In this document: in pieces, positions 10,874 to 22,402 of the stretch
Layout: each line of letters starts with the position of its first letter
Numbering within the stretch: the stretch's first letter is position 1
The notes under the pieces: generated by a model
The model's input: the letters and a program-made list of their open reading frames with translations, nothing else
Databases searched by the model: none
Told to the model about the DNA's origin: nothing
Source of the DNA: Cladorhizidae sp. MBARI D1340-BT2
Taxonomy: Eukaryota; Porifera; Demospongiae; Poecilosclerida; Cladorhizidae
DNA length: 64,000 nucleotides
Direction of reading: 5' to 3'
Assembly: GCA_028752905.1 (NCBI GenBank)
Contig: JAQNBH010000006.1
Coordinates: 23,422,311-23,486,310 of the forward strand
Program-made: the position numbers and the translations under genes

Positions 10874-11672
10874 AGTTACCTACGTGCTATATTATACGGT
10901 TCATAAATTTTTTGGTGAAATAGAACAGTCCATCGTGCACATTTACGGTAAGATTTGAATATGTAGAGTCAACGGTTGATTTTTAATAATTATTAACGCG
11001 ACGGTCACTCAATCTCGCGCTTCTATGCGGTGAAGCGGTTAAAACACAAACACAGAATCTCCGACTACTTGTACTTTTGTACTTTTCATTGCGCTGCCTG
11101 GCACCAGAATGTTAGCAGTTGAATCGGAATGGACTTCACTGGCTGCTGGGGAGCCACTCTCGAGAACCTGAACTGAAGCCAAGATCACCATATTTTTTTT
11201 CTGTATTCAGTTATTTATCACAACCTTTTTGAAATAGAAAGCCAAAGTTTGTACTTGTCATCAATAGGAGCCTCTAGCCCTAGATGCCTACTACTCTAAC
11301 GCCCTAGCAGTTTTAGAACTTCTATAACTTTTGACAAACATCAGATGAAGAATTGCCAAGAAATATATATATACCATGAGATGTGTTTTTTATCTCTCAT
11401 TTTTCTCAGCTAATGTTCATTGTGTATCAGTGTCAAGTTAAACAGAAACTTGGAGCTCTGGAGACTGATAATGTATTTAGGTTGTATGTGGTGAAAAATG
11501 GAAATCATTGACTTCTTTTAATATCATGTAAATTCTGACAGTTTGTCCACCTGTTCTTTATATATGCACGAACTTTATTATTTAGAGGACCACGATACAG
11601 CTGCGATTTATTATCCCTACATATATAGTATGAATGCATTCTTGATTTATATTTTGATTACTGTAACTTTAG

Positions 11673-11838
11673 ACCCTGGATTGCCTACAAGTGCTGGTAG
11701 AAATATTGGGACATCAGAGGTCTTCCATTCAAAAGATACATACAGGTGTATACTCTATTGTTGTATTTTCTTGATTTAATAAATGTTTTATTTTTGAGAC
11801 TCCATCCTTCCCTGATGAGCAAGCCAGTGAAAATCTCG
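11673..11838 (+). pseudogene. Partial copy of the micro-exon gene (one exon pair)
   Basis: Duplicate of the 45156-45321 unit. An acceptor TTTAG precedes exon b (11673-11745, 73 nt), donor GTGTAT; a 53-bp intron; acceptor TTGAG precedes exon a (11799-11838, 40 nt), donor GTATGT. Peptide of exon b starts P-G-L-P-T-S-A-G. Homology to the rest of the array ends at 11953, the left inversion breakpoint, so this copy is cut off from the other exons. Confidence 0.6.
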
Positions 11839-14800
11839 GTATGTATAACTTAGTTTGGAATACTGGATTTATTCAATCTGTTTATTTTTCCATGTGGATA
11901 ATTTTTACACAAATTGATCCATACAATAAACGTGCTTTCATTAAATTAATCAAGAAGGACTCCCAGGGGAGGAAGCTGTATCACTCAACTCATCAGATGG
12001 TCCAGGGTTGTTCGAACTGGTGTTGTGTGACTGGATGGAAGTTGGTATCTCATGTTGAACTGGCATCTCTCTAGTTAAGTAAGGCTTCAAGAGCCAGACA
12101 TTAAACTTAACCTTCATAATGTTTTGGTTGTTATCCTGCAGTGTGCAGAGTCCTTTGGGTGAGACATGAACGATTACATAGGGTCCCAGCCAGTCCTGCA
12201 CCAGCCTGTCTCCTTTTTTGGATACCTTCCTTGCATTCCTCTTTTAAGGACATAATCACCTATGATGGTCAACAGGTTAGTAATATAAAATTAAAAACAT
12301 CCAGTAAAGGTAAAAAATATATCACAAAAAACAGACAAGGACATTCTAACATTTATCAAAACTCGGAAATACATCTATCCAGAAAATTTTATTATTCTTA
12401 GCCTTTCGATTTTTTCTCAGAAACAACAATGGGACTCTAATTTGATTCAGCTTATATAAAGGCACACATTAAAGGTACACATTAATTCATAAAAACATAC
12501 CTATTGCCGTTTTTAGCCTCTTTTTGGCTTGGAATCGAAATAAGCTTTATGCTTTGCTTTAGCTTCTTCAATTTTCAACCGTATCTTCTCATATGTACCT
12601 ATGTGATTACAAAATAAAACAGATCTGTAACATCCTTTTTGGGGAGTGCATCAAACATTTTCATTAAACTATTTGTCCCCCATTTTTGGTTACAAAAAAG
12701 TGTCAGCAATTCCATGTCATATATTTATGTTTGCCAGTCAGTTTAGTTCTTACATCTGCCACATGCTTCTCCAACTTATATTGTATGTCTTCAGGAGACA
12801 TAGTGAGTGAGATGTTTTCATAGAGAAGTTCCTGCTCATTCTCATGTTCTGCATTATTGATGGCTATGGAACCCCTAGCTGTTCGGTAGAACATCAACAC
12901 AAATGGCTGTTGCTTTGTTGAAGACTGGACACTTGTATTGATACCATAAGTTGTGGGGAGTACATATCTACATAAGTACAAAACATCATACATAGAAATC
13001 ATAACTACAAGCAGCACATTCAAGGTATATGCATCCTTTAGCTGAAGGCTTACACCAAAAACCATGTTTATATTTTTATTGTATAAGAATTTGGAAAATA
13101 ATATACCGTATTGCTACAATGTGCAATTTAGAGATTTTGAGCTCCATAAATGTATAATGCGCTCTTAGTTTTGCGTTTTATAATAAGTACCACTAATTAT
13201 AACAAGATCGGTTGGCACTTTTCTGCGCACTATCCTGACCATCCAGTACCCTCTGCACATTTTCGTTTGCTCTCCTGATACATCTGATCGATTCCTGCAT
13301 CTTCACTAGTAGGCAAGGATTGTTTGAAGCACATTCGAATGGTCACACTGTAGTCAGCTTCTTTCTAAACCGTCTGGATTTTGGCTGCAATATGCACGCG
13401 GAATGTTTTGTGCGATAAAAAAGATTGCGAGATGTTTTACGAATAACAATGCACTCGCAAAACTTAATCAAATTTTGTAGCAATACGGTAGCAATAACTA
13501 CTATTTTTTATGCCTTTTCATAATTTTATATGTGTGTGTGTGTGAGTGGGTTGGTGTTTCAGTGTGAGAGGATTCATTGGAGAGATTCTGGTGAAATTTT
13601 CTGGGGTAATCACAGATTAGCATGAAATGTGATATTGCTATCTACTGGAAGGTGGTGGTAATAGTAGAAATCTCTCTATTAACAAACTGTCAATCTTGAA
13701 AAATAATTATTAAATATTGGTAGCTTACTTGTTCCAGTCAGATTGAGTATCGTTTGTATACTTGGACAGTACCCTCTTAAGAGTTTGATTAGTCCACTCA
13801 TCTTGGCCATTGCTCTGAGGGTGATATACCGAACATACCATCTGCTTCACTCCAAAAGCAGTCAAGACAACATCATTGAGCTGAGTTATCAAATAAGTTC
13901 ACACAAACAGAACATTACTCTACATGAATATTTATCAAAAGGAAGCAGGAGGAAATTTCCAGATAATCAAGACTGAAGTCGCTAATAAAGTTATCTTAAA
14001 TTGTGTTAAGTCTGCCTTGTACTCAATATAGTCTAACTTTGCTCTTGTAAACAAATCCAACACATTTTCCTTGATTAATTTTCACTTCTCATACCACATA
14101 CATGTCATTTCATGAACACAGATGGCAACAGTTTTAATAAGTTAGTTACCTGGTTTATAAATTCACGCCCCTGATCCATTATAATTTTTTGGGAGGACCA
14201 TAACTGTAGATGAGCTCGAGTAGAATGCTTGCAACATCACCAGCTGACTTGGACTTGATTGGCCGAGCAAATACCCACTTGGTAAAGAGATCTGTAACAG
14301 TGCAGACATATATATGGCCTTCGTCTGTGGCCGCAAATTGACCAATGAGGTCTATACCCAAAATCTCCCATCTGTAAGTATTTGCTACATAATTTTAAGC
14401 AAATCAGATGTGCCTGTAAATTACCTGATTTTAAGCATTTTAATTATTATATAGTGCATAAGATTTGGATTGGTAAAGGATTATCTAACCTGTTTATTAA
14501 AATTAACCAAAAAATTATTCAATTTAATCGGTGTATATATGTAGCATCAAAATTCCCCTAAGTACTAACTTGTCCAATATCAGACCTATTCATGCAGCCT
14601 AAAAGTTTAGGCTTCTCTTGCCAGCAATTTAATATGCGTTAGCACTCTCATGTAGGCACTCTCATGTAGGTTTGGCAGGTCAGAGATCATTCAGCAACAA
14701 ACTAAAACTTGCCATATACTCGATTCTATACCTATACAGACCCTAAAAAAAGTATGTCGCAAAAATCGTTCCAACAATATAGCACACAGAAGCGCAGTTC

Positions 14801-14844
14801 TCCAAACTAAAAAAAAGGTCGAAAAAATTATACGTAAAATCATC

Positions 14845-14892
14845 ATCAGCATCATCATCATCATCATTATCATAATCATCATCATCATCATC
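14845..14892. repeat. (CAT)n microsatellite
   Basis: Interrupted CAT/CATAAT repeat, also present as the complement at 52380-52425. The long Met-rich reading frames here are a by-product of the repeat. Confidence 0.9.
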
Positions 14893-15426
14893 TTATTGGC
14901 TGCATAGATTTCATTTATTTTTATGCCATTTTGTAGAGCGCTATCTGGGAAGGTGCCTTTTGGTATCGCTTTAGAGAGCTAATAAAAAAAAGGTTGATTT
15001 TTGCATATATAGTTCGTCTAAGATGCCATCTTTGAACGGCATGCGCAACCCAAATTGCTTGATCCTTTACCAAATCGCTGTGTTAGATGCAGTGGATTGA
15101 GGGTATGGCTTTTGCAGTGAAGAATCAAAGAAGGATTGCTGAATGTAGTTACTGATGGGGGAAGCATTTTAGGATTGTTCCTTATGGCATTCCAAACCAC
15201 TGGACCAATCTGTCCCAAACTTGTCATGCATGCATACCAACTTGACCTGGGAAGTAACCTGGGCTAGGTCTGACCAGGACACTCCTCTTCGTGTGGGCAT
15301 TGCAGGCATATATAGCATCAAAACAGTATTCCAATTCACGAAAGCTTTAAAATATATTGGGAACAAGTAATATGTAAAAAAATTTATACTAAATTAAAGG
15401 ACATATAGGATTGGCTTTGATATTGT

Positions 15427-15764
15427 GCTGTCGTAACAATCACTCCATAACTGCCTCCACACCACCATAAACTTCAGCAATAATATATTCTTGGATAACA
15501 ATCCCTACATTACTGTGGACAGCAAAATTGTGATAAATAACTGATGCTATATAGCAGCACATTTTCTTAGCTATAAATCTCTTCATACCTTATGTTAGAG
15601 TAATCTGGATTTTATCATATTTGTGACGTCCCTTGTGGTTGTGGAGGTAGTAATATAGTACAAGAATATATTATTATTGCTGAAGTTTATAATTATTTGT
15701 GAGGTCACTTGTGGTTGTGTGGAGGCAGTAATGGAATGATTGTTATGACAGTCTAGCAATCATA
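15427..15764. mobile_element. MITE with long inverted repeats
   Basis: About 340 bp. The left end TGTCGTAACAATCACTCCAT...CTGCCTCCACAC is matched by the complement of GTGTGGAGGCAG...TGGAATGATTGTTATGACA at the right end, and homology continues inward through AACTTCAGCAATAATATATT on both sides. It has no coding capacity. It is also present in the inverted arm (51527-51847), so it predates the duplication. Confidence 0.7.
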
Positions 15765-16589
15765 TATTTCCCCAGTTGGGCCTAACATATTTCCAATGGG
15801 CATCTTTTCTATCATTTGCACATCATTGCTCAGTACACTGGGTCACAGTAACTTAGTTACCTGCTCAAAACTTTAATGGGATGTAACTCAGGTGCAATCA
15901 TCTTGATCATCTGCATCTTCTGGCACTTGTGACAAGTGCTTAGCTAAAGGTATCAAAAGTAACCTATTATTAGCTATATGGTTACAACACTATTCAGTGT
16001 CAATGTGATATCATAAATTTTAACTTCAATTAACAAATAAGTAGAATCAATACAGTAATGTTAATTTTGTTACATGATTTACGAGTTTCTTAATTAAGCT
16101 TTAAAGTTTATCTTATTTCTTACAACCAGTAAGATTGATGTGTATTTAAAGCCTCATCGTCACTTGCACATCCATGTTGACATATTAATTATAGATGCTG
16201 TGCACTAAACTATTCTTACCCAACTCACAACCATAGTAGTCCAGTATTAATCCTGTGGTCAATCATGCTAAGGTACGCTTTTGCCCTTGGTGAGCACCAT
16301 TGACGTCATGGGCCTCACGTAGTAGCATCTGATGTTCATCACTAGAGAAAAGGACCAGCCTCTTAACTGTCTCATTTGGATGGTTCTCATTGTGGGTTGG
16401 GTATAAGACATTCTTTCACCTACAATAATTTAATATTTTTACAAATGATGTTTTTAAATATTTAAATACAGAATAAATACATCTTGGAATTTCCCATAAA
16501 ACCTCTCCAGGTAGATGATATCAGTGTCCCAATGACACTGTGGTCAGAGGGTCAGAGGTACAAAATACAGGTTAGGACTGAATTTCAGC

Positions 16590-16650
16590 CAGATTGGATT
16601 GTTACTACTACTACTACTACTCTACTACTACTACTACTACTGAAAAAATC
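16590..16650. repeat. (CTA)n microsatellite
   Basis: Short ACTACTACT run inside an intron-like part of Ginger II, followed at 16725 by a GGTGGTGGT run. Confidence 0.85.
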
Positions 16651-17689
16651 TTTATTAATGCAAATGTCTGGGAGGTCGAGAAAACTCATTGAAAGTTGAT
16701 TTTGAGAGAATTTTTTTCTCTCCTCACTCTGGTGGTGGTGGTGATAGTTATGATAGGGTGTGGATGGGTCAAAAATTGGGCGGATATGGCTGGAAACGGT
16801 CTGGAAGGTCGGGAAAACTAATTAATTTTTTGGGATTAGTACTTATAATTATGAAGGCATTGTATAAATAATTATGGCACTCGTTTGATATTCCCCCGCC
16901 ACCAATGTTTTGAATGAATCGAATGTTATTCTTATTCTCCCTCCCCCAATGGTTTGTGTTTTGAATGTCCAGATCGAAAATGAATTTTCTGAACTTGTCA
17001 AACCTTATCCCAGATAAGGCTGCTAGCGTCAATTTCCTTCAATAGCAAGGGGTACTCCACAAACCCCGTTATTGCAGCAACAATAACGCAATGACTTTGT
17101 AAATTCGTGACAAAGGAGACGGATGGAGGTGTCACCGTCGAGGTTGTCGAGAGCAGAAGGGGTTGCGAGTAGGCACGTGACTTGAGAATTTCAAGCTGAC
17201 TTATAGAAAGATTAGCGTATTTATTTATTGCTGGTCGAGCTTACTTCTATTAAAATTTTCCAATCATGAACTTGACATTGATTTGTAATTGACATTGATT
17301 TTTAATTTAGCAACAGGTGAATAACAAACAAGTGCCATAATTATGATCGCAATGAACTATTGGGTACAGAGGAACTTGCTAATTTGTGAGAAGTAGATGT
17401 GATTTATAGAACCTCTTTGTTGTCATGTCTTAAAGTGCACACTGGATAGAATGTTGGCATTTGTAGAATGTTGGCATTTGTTCTGAATACTTATGTTATC
17501 TGAATGCCAATGATTTGGATAAAGATTAACATACCAAGAGGTGTCAATTCTTTTTCTTATTCCACTCTGCTCCTTCACACTCATGTCACAACTGTGTTTT
17601 CCATTCTTAAGGAAATATTCGATCTTCCGCAGATATACTGCAGTGTCCTTCTCTGTCCTCACCATCACAATTCAGCTCCACACGAGGGA

Positions 17690-17810
17690 CAAATTTGGCA
17701 GCTGACTTTATTGATGCATGGTTTATTAATTTTGTGAGGCTGTGCTTGCACGGTGTAGCAAAAGGGACAAATATGGCAGTGGGACTAATATGGCAAAACA
17801 CTGGCTTGTG
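17690..17810 (+). repeat. Terminal motif cluster of Ginger II, 5' end
   Basis: Contains GAGGGACAAATTTGGCAG, GGGACAAATATGGCAG and GGGACTAATATGGCA. The same motif family recurs at 57340-57475 and at 59280-59600. The predicted first exon of the transposase begins just inside it, at 17668. Confidence 0.6.
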
Positions 17811-17932
17811 GCGGACCCTTCTCTTGAGATGAATCTTTGGAGTGGTGTTTATAAAAATTATGATAACTTCATAATTAAATAACCAAATCTTCTGAAACTT
17901 TACAAAGTGAAAGATTCACTGTTTAACTATAG

Positions 17933-18327
17933 TGTCAGAGAAGGAAGACATAACGGAGAACAAAGGTTATGACCACAACAATGTCCAAGAACATTATCCG
18001 AACATTCATCTACAAGACCACAGTATTCGTGTGCAAGACCATAGTGCCGGGTGTAAATCCGTGTGCAATTAACTATTAGTATAAAAGAGATAGCTAGAGA
18101 GCTAGCAAAGAGAGAGAGAGTATCTATGTTAGAGCCAAGCGCAGGCTGGACTAGCTGATAGATCACTGGGAACTGTATTTGTATATTGATGTACAAAGCA
18201 ATCATTGTTCACTTTTACCTGGGTGAAGGGTACGAAGGCTCCTATAAAGCCTAGGGGTGAAAGTATTGGGCTAGTCCGAGTGAGGACTAGTCGGCGCAGT
18301 GAATACTAAGGGAAAGTATTGCTGACA
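17933..18327 (+). repeat. 5' LTR
   Basis: Begins TGTCAG, ends GACA. Carries CTATTAGTATAAAAGAGA (TATA-like TATAAAAG near 18079), a plausible promoter with transcription starting shortly downstream. Compared with the 3' LTR it lacks a 5-bp ATAAC insertion and has an extra TATTTG. Confidence 0.92.
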
Positions 18328-18329
18328 TT

Positions 18330-18347
18330 TGGTGGCAGCGGTGGGAT
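18330..18347 (+). promoter_or_regulatory. Primer binding site, tRNA-Leu type
   Basis: TGGTGGCAGCGGTGGGAT lies 2 nt after the 5' LTR. From memory it is complementary to the 3' end of animal tRNA-Leu(AAG) with its CCA tail. Two other gypsy remnants in the window use near-identical sites (38526-38543 and 57914-57931). Confidence 0.8.
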
Positions 18348-18704
18348 ACCATAGCTAAGTAAGAGAGACTTAGTGGGTTGGTATCTGGAAGCTAAGTAAT
18401 CTAGAGAGATTCTTAGTGTGTGTAGACCTAAGGTAAGAGGTCGCATTGTTGTATCATCAGACCTAAGGTGAGAGGTGCTGATTGTTACGTGTTTGGATAA
18501 GACACCCAAAGAAGGGGTGAATAGTGCTGGGAGAGGTACTATTTTGTTATTAATTTTCTGTTGACTTATCATTGCCTGTAAGTAGCAGAGAACGGCTTGA
18601 GTTATCAAACTTTGAAGCCTGAAAACCAACTCTGACCTATAGGGTGTTGTTGGGTTTTTGGTTGAGAATAATTGAGGGGTTATTATCAGGGATTGGTGGC
18701 AGGA

Positions 18705-19007
18705 ATGACAGACGAGAGGAGACTGACAAGAGACTCCAGACGTGTCTTGAGTGCCCAGCCAGAAGCATCCACGGGAGCTGTAGATCCTATGGACCAGTTC
18801 CTCACACGGTGGATGCAAGTGGACCAGCTGAGGATGGAGAGAGACGACAAGTGCCGAGAGGAGGAAAGAGCTCAACGAGAGCAGCATGAGGAAAGGATGG
18901 CACAAATCATGGCAGCTGTGCATGAACAAACGAATCGTCCCCCGCCCGTGGCCGAGGTACCTCCTCGGTGTCCTAAATTGTCTATACAAAATTCCAAGAG
19001 GGAATAG
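18705..19007 (+). pseudogene. gag: gypsy gag, N-terminal part
   Basis: The Met at 18705 opens a charged, coiled-coil-like region (Q-V-D-Q-L-R-M-E-R-D-D-K, then repeated Glu/Arg/Gln) ending in a Pro-rich stretch. The frame stops at 19007, while the next overlapping frame continues without a gap in similarity, so a one-base frameshift in the A-run near 18985 splits gag. The relative at 38725 has the same two-part layout. Confidence 0.75.
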
Positions 19008-19819
19008 ATGACATGGGTGTCTTCTTAGACACGTTTGAAGCAACGGCAAGAGCAGGAGGATGGCCCCGAGAACAATGGCCACTCTTCTTGAGAGGCTCAT
19101 TGTCTGGAGTAGGTCTCACAGCCGTGGCCTCGATGGGTGCCGACGCCCAAGCTGATTATAATGCGGTCAAGGAGGAACTTCTGCGAGAATATCACATCTC
19201 AACGGAGACCTTCCGAAAAAAGGTGTTCGACACTCCCTTCGACTCGAAACATCCTGACGCCTGGCTGTCACACCATCGGCAAAGCTTCCAGCAGTGGATA
19301 GTTTCGTCGCCCCATGACCTTGAGACCACCGTAATGATGGCAAACACACTGAGGTGTCTACCCAAGTGGTTAGAGGCTCAAATTAGGAACTTCAACCCTG
19401 GATCCTATGACCAGATAGCCGAAGCCATTATTCGACATCTGGACAATCAAAGACCCAATGAAAGGGAGAAGTCCAGACAAGAGACGCCCTTCCGCCCTAT
19501 ACCTGTGGGAAGAGGCCCAAGGAAAATAGGAGGAGACAGTGGTCGATGGAGTGGTGGGCAAAGTGGTAGTTACCCAATGGCTAGGGACCGTCCTCAGATT
19601 GAGTGCATTCGATGTGGTCGCCGAGGACACATGCGGAAGGATTGCCATGTTAAGATGGAGAGCGCCAATTTTGGAGGTGTTACGTCAGTACCGGCCCATC
19701 GACCGAAATGGACCAGAGAAGTATGTGTGGATGGCAAAGCAGTGCTGGCTCTGTTAGACACAGGGTGCATTAAGTCACTCATACACACCCGATGCGTGGA
19801 TCGCAAGAACCGTACATGA
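19008..19819 (+). pseudogene. gag: gypsy gag capsid, zinc knuckle and protease start
   Basis: Capsid-like region (F-L-D-T-F-E-A-T-A-R; Y-N-A-V-K-E-E-L-L-R-E-Y) of about 170 residues. A CCHC knuckle C-I-R-C-G-R-R-G-H-M-R-K-D-C follows near 19606-19650, then the aspartic protease active site L-L-D-T-G near 19750. The frame ends at 19819 and protease continues in another frame from 19792, a second frameshift. Confidence 0.85.
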
Positions 19820-20928
19820 CCGCAAGTTCCAAGAGAGTTTGGTTTCCGGCAGCCAGGATCCGCCTGCAGATCGACAACCAAACCCATGAGCTGGCCATAG
19901 GAGTATCCCCCCACCTCTCAGTAGACATGCTCCTTGGTCAGGACGTCCCAAGATTTCGTAATCTACTGAAGGCAGCTTTGGCAGACGAGAGTAATGCTGA
20001 GAAAGTGCACCCAGAAACCTCTGACCCCGAGCAGACCGAAAGCAACATAGCGATGGCGACTACACGGGCTGGAAAAAGGAAGGAAGAGGAAGAACGTCGT
20101 GAGACAGAAAGTACCCAAGAAAGGGAGGAGCGGCTAACCCATGGTCTTGAAGACCAAGAGCAGGGGCTGGGACATGTTTTTGATTTTGATGACGATATGT
20201 TTGTTGTTCCCACACAGAATCAACCAGGAGAGGAACCAGCAGGACGACAGGCCCACCTAGAACAGATTTTACCACACCAACTCCGCTCTCTTCAGCTGGC
20301 CGACCCAACACTGGAGAATTGGAGAAGTCAGGCTGACGGGGATGGTGTGGGAGAATTCTGTTGGGAGGATGGAGTGTTGTACAGGAAGCCACATGGGGGT
20401 GAGAAGGTAAACTTACTTGTGGTTCCCAAATGTTGTAGGGATGAAGTACTTAGACTGGTCCACTGTTCTCCGATGGCTGGTCACTTTGGGGAAACCAGAA
20501 CCCTGGATACACTGAGAAGAAGGATAGTCTGGCCTGGAATGACCGTGGATGTCAAGGAGGTGTGTCAGTCTTGCCCAACTTGTCAACCGGCCGCCCCTGC
20601 AACCCTCAAACGAGCACCACTACATCCTCTGCCGATCATCAGCACACCATTCGACCGAATTGCGATGGACATCTTCGGCCCCCTTCGAAGGACGAGATCT
20701 GGTAATAAGTACGTACTGGTAATAATTGATTACGCCACCAAGTGGCCTGAGGCATTTCCATTACGTAATATTACATCCGAGGCAATCATTGAGTGTTTGA
20801 TTGAGGTTACATCCAGGCTGGGAGTCCCAAAAGAAGTGCTTTCAGACAATGGGACTAACTTCGTGTCGACTATGATGAGACAGTTCTGTGACCGAACGGG
20901 CATACACCAGATCAAGACGTCTCCGTAA
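19792..20928 (+). pseudogene. gypsy protease end and integrase (zinc finger and core)
   Basis: Begins with the protease C-terminal half (L-S-V-D-M-L-L-G-Q-D), then an acidic linker. The integrase HHCC finger follows at about 20440-20600 (H-C-S...H-F-G-E-T-R; C-Q-S-C-P-T-C). Catalytic core: A-M-D-I-F-G-P-L (first Asp) near 20670 and S-D-N-G-T-N-F (second Asp) near 20850. A TAA at 20926-20928 interrupts just before the H-P-Q-T-D-G-M-V-E-R motif with the catalytic Glu, which continues in the same frame. The integrase works in the nucleus to insert the cDNA; this copy cannot make it whole. Confidence 0.88.
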
Positions 20929-20946
20929 CACCCCCAGACCGATGGA

Positions 20947-22245
20947 ATGGTGGAGAGGTTTAATTCTACTCTCAAACGCCTTCTACGGAAACTGACTCAA
21001 AAAGGTACGATGGAATGGGATAAGTGTTTACCATTTATATTATGGGCCTACAGAGGCTCGATCCACAAGTCCACCGGTTACTCCCCATATGAGCTCATGT
21101 TTGGCCGAGAAATGAGAACTCCTCTGGATGAATTGGTCGAGATGTGGAGTGGAAAGGATGGCGACGAGGAACAGGATGTAGCTGAGTACCTGCATCAACT
21201 TCGGGAGAGAATGTCCCTCGTCAGAGAATTGGCCAACTTGAAAGAGACGGGAGAAAAGAAAAAACACAAACAGTACCATGACAAAAAGGCGACAGAGAGA
21301 ATGTTTGGGGTGGGTGATTATATGTTGGTTTTTCAACCCAGGAAACTCGACAAGCTCCACAGCGAATGGCGAGGCCCTGTGATAATCACGAGGAAGATCA
21401 CAGACGTCACCTATGAGGTTGACATGGGACAAGGACCAAAAAGACTTCGCACTTTCCACATTAATGGAATGAAGAAGTGGTATGCCCCGACAGCAGCCGT
21501 ATTCCTTGCGGTTGACGATGATCCCAATGAGGAAGCTAGCGAAGAAAAGAAAGATGCTTTTATCAGTACGCTCACTAACCATCAAGAAAGGGAACTCCTG
21601 GAATTGAGGGAGGAGTTCTCCGACGTCATAAGCAATGACCCTGGAAAAACAGACTTGGTGAGTCATGATATTGTCACTGGTGATGCCACCCCTATTCGGT
21701 TACCCCCCTACCGACTCCCTCACACATCGCATGAGTTTCTTCGTGAAGAAATCAAACAGTTGCTAGGATTGGGCATCATAGTCCCCTCCAGAAGTTCGTG
21801 GGCGGCCCCGGTGGTCTTGGTTCCTAAAAAGGACGGCGGAAAACGACTCTGCGTGGATTATAGAAAACTCGACCTCGTCACCAAGGCCGACCCCTTCCCC
21901 ATACCCCGAATTGAGGACATGATAGATGATATTGGACAGGCAAGATACATCACTGCCTTGGATCTTACAAAGGGTTACTGGCAGGTGCCTGTGGCGAAGG
22001 CAAGCCAGGAGAAGACTGCTTTCGTCACACCCTGGGGAAAGTACCAGTTCGTAACCATGCCCTTTGGTTTGGTCAACGCCCCCATCCACGTTTCAGCGTC
22101 TGATGAACCACTTACTCGAAGGAACACAGACGTTCGCGGCGGCTTACCTGGACGATGTCATCATCCACAGCAAAACATGGGAGGAACATTTGGAACATAT
22201 GAAAGAAAACTTCATAAGATTACGAAAAGCCGGCCTCACCATTAA
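20947..22245 (+). pseudogene. gypsy integrase C-terminus fused to reverse transcriptase
   Basis: The same frame resumes after the stop with M-V-E-R-F-N-S-T-L-K (catalytic Glu) and S-P-Y-E-L-M-F-G-R-E. The GPY/F module follows (W-R-G-P-V-I-I near 21370). Then, without any intervening boundary, comes reverse transcriptase: V-P-K-K-D-G-G-K-R-L-C-V-D-Y-R near 21820, and Y-I-T-A-L-D-L-T-K-G-Y-W-Q near 21945 with the first catalytic Asp. A one-base insertion in a C-run near 22080 (after M-P-F-G-L-V-N-A-P) throws the last 50 or so residues out of frame. The INT-to-RT fusion in one frame is direct evidence for the unusual gene order. Confidence 0.9.
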
Positions 22246-22402
22246 GGAATCGAAATGCAAGTTCCCGTGTAATGAGTGCGAATACCTGGGACATACTGTG
22301 GGAAATGGGAAGGTCCACCCTCTACAAGCTAAAGTACAAGCCATACAAGATTTTACCCAGCCCATTACAAAGAAGGACGTCCGTGCGTTCTTGGGACTAT
22401 GA
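22064..22402 (+). pseudogene. gypsy reverse transcriptase, YLDD part
   Basis: Continuation of RT in the shifted frame: T-F-Q-R-L-M-N, then A-Y-L-D-D-V-I-I-H-S (catalytic YxDD) near 22143, and G-L-T-I-K-E-S-K-C-K-F...Y-L-G-H. A TGA at 22400-22402 interrupts the F-L-G-L.G-Y-Y-R-R-F-I motif, and the frame continues beyond it. Confidence 0.88.

Larger units (their letters stand above)
8979..11038 (-). mobile_element. Internally deleted piggyBac element in D1, left copy
   Basis: TTAA at 8975-8978 and 11039-11042. Ends CCCTTTCACCGTCG and the complement of GCGGTGAAGCGG form short imperfect inverted repeats. The transposase reads on the minus strand but only the acidic N-terminus and the Cys-rich C-terminus survive, joined through a low-complexity Lys/Glu repeat. 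The element is also present in the other arm at 45954-47690, so it was in place before the duplication. It lies 22 bp from the 6874-8952 element. Confidence 0.85.
3080..11953. repeat. Inverted segmental duplication D1, left copy
   Basis: The reverse complement recurs at 45038-51440. Homology ends abruptly at both edges: at 3080 this copy continues into the rest of Ginger I while the other copy jumps to D2; at 11953 this copy jumps to reversed D2 while the other continues into the micro-exon region. The copies differ by scattered substitutions plus two clear length differences: the 2.08-kb piggyBac at 6874-8952 and about 310 bp at 10172-10487, both present only here. Confidence 0.93.
11957..15830. 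repeat. Inverted segmental duplication D2, left copy
   Basis: Reverse complement of 51441-55305. At 11957 this copy jumps into D1, while the right copy continues into the Ulp1 part of Ginger II. At 15830 this copy continues into the N-terminal part of Ginger II, while the right copy jumps into D1. Confidence 0.93.
11957..17668 (-). pseudogene. Ginger II transposase, N-terminal and integrase exons
   Basis: Exon-like blocks from the 5' end. 17530-17668 (Met start; I-E-Y-F-L-K-N-G-K-H, then K-E-Q-S-G-I-R-K-R) ends at a GTATGT donor. 16270-16430 has H-D-V-N-G-A-H-Q-G-Q-K-R-T, the His half of the zinc finger; 15900-15960 has C-H-K-C-Q-K, the Cys half. 14163-14370 has M-G-I-D-L-I-G-Q-F and a Tyr-rich core. 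13720-13830 has Y-H-P-Q-S-N-G-Q-D-E-W-T-N-Q, the catalytic-Glu helix region. 12703-12960 carries the core end (Y-G-I-N-T-S-V-Q-S-S-T-K). 12510-12600 is a Lys-rich linker. 11957-12260 has D-W-L-G-P-Y-V, the GPY/F motif that marks gypsy-like integrases. Both arms share a frame offset just before GPY/F, so the gene was damaged before the duplication. Confidence 0.68.
11957..17805 (-). mobile_element. Ginger1-like element II, 5' part
   Basis: The minus strand carries the N-terminal and integrase parts of a second, distinct Ginger element; its protease and 3' end are only at 55.3-57.5 kb. The outer end at about 17690-17805 contains GGGACAAATATGGCAG and GGGACTAATATGGCA, which also mark the right end at 57340-57475. 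The two are now in the same orientation but would face each other once the inner segment is turned back, as TIRs should. Confidence 0.75.

Noticed and set aside
14691..14891. Met-rich protein
   Set aside because: Product of the CAT microsatellite.
19370..20392. Long minus-strand frames across the gypsy element
   Set aside because: Shadows of the plus-strand gag-protease-integrase frames, which carry the family motifs.
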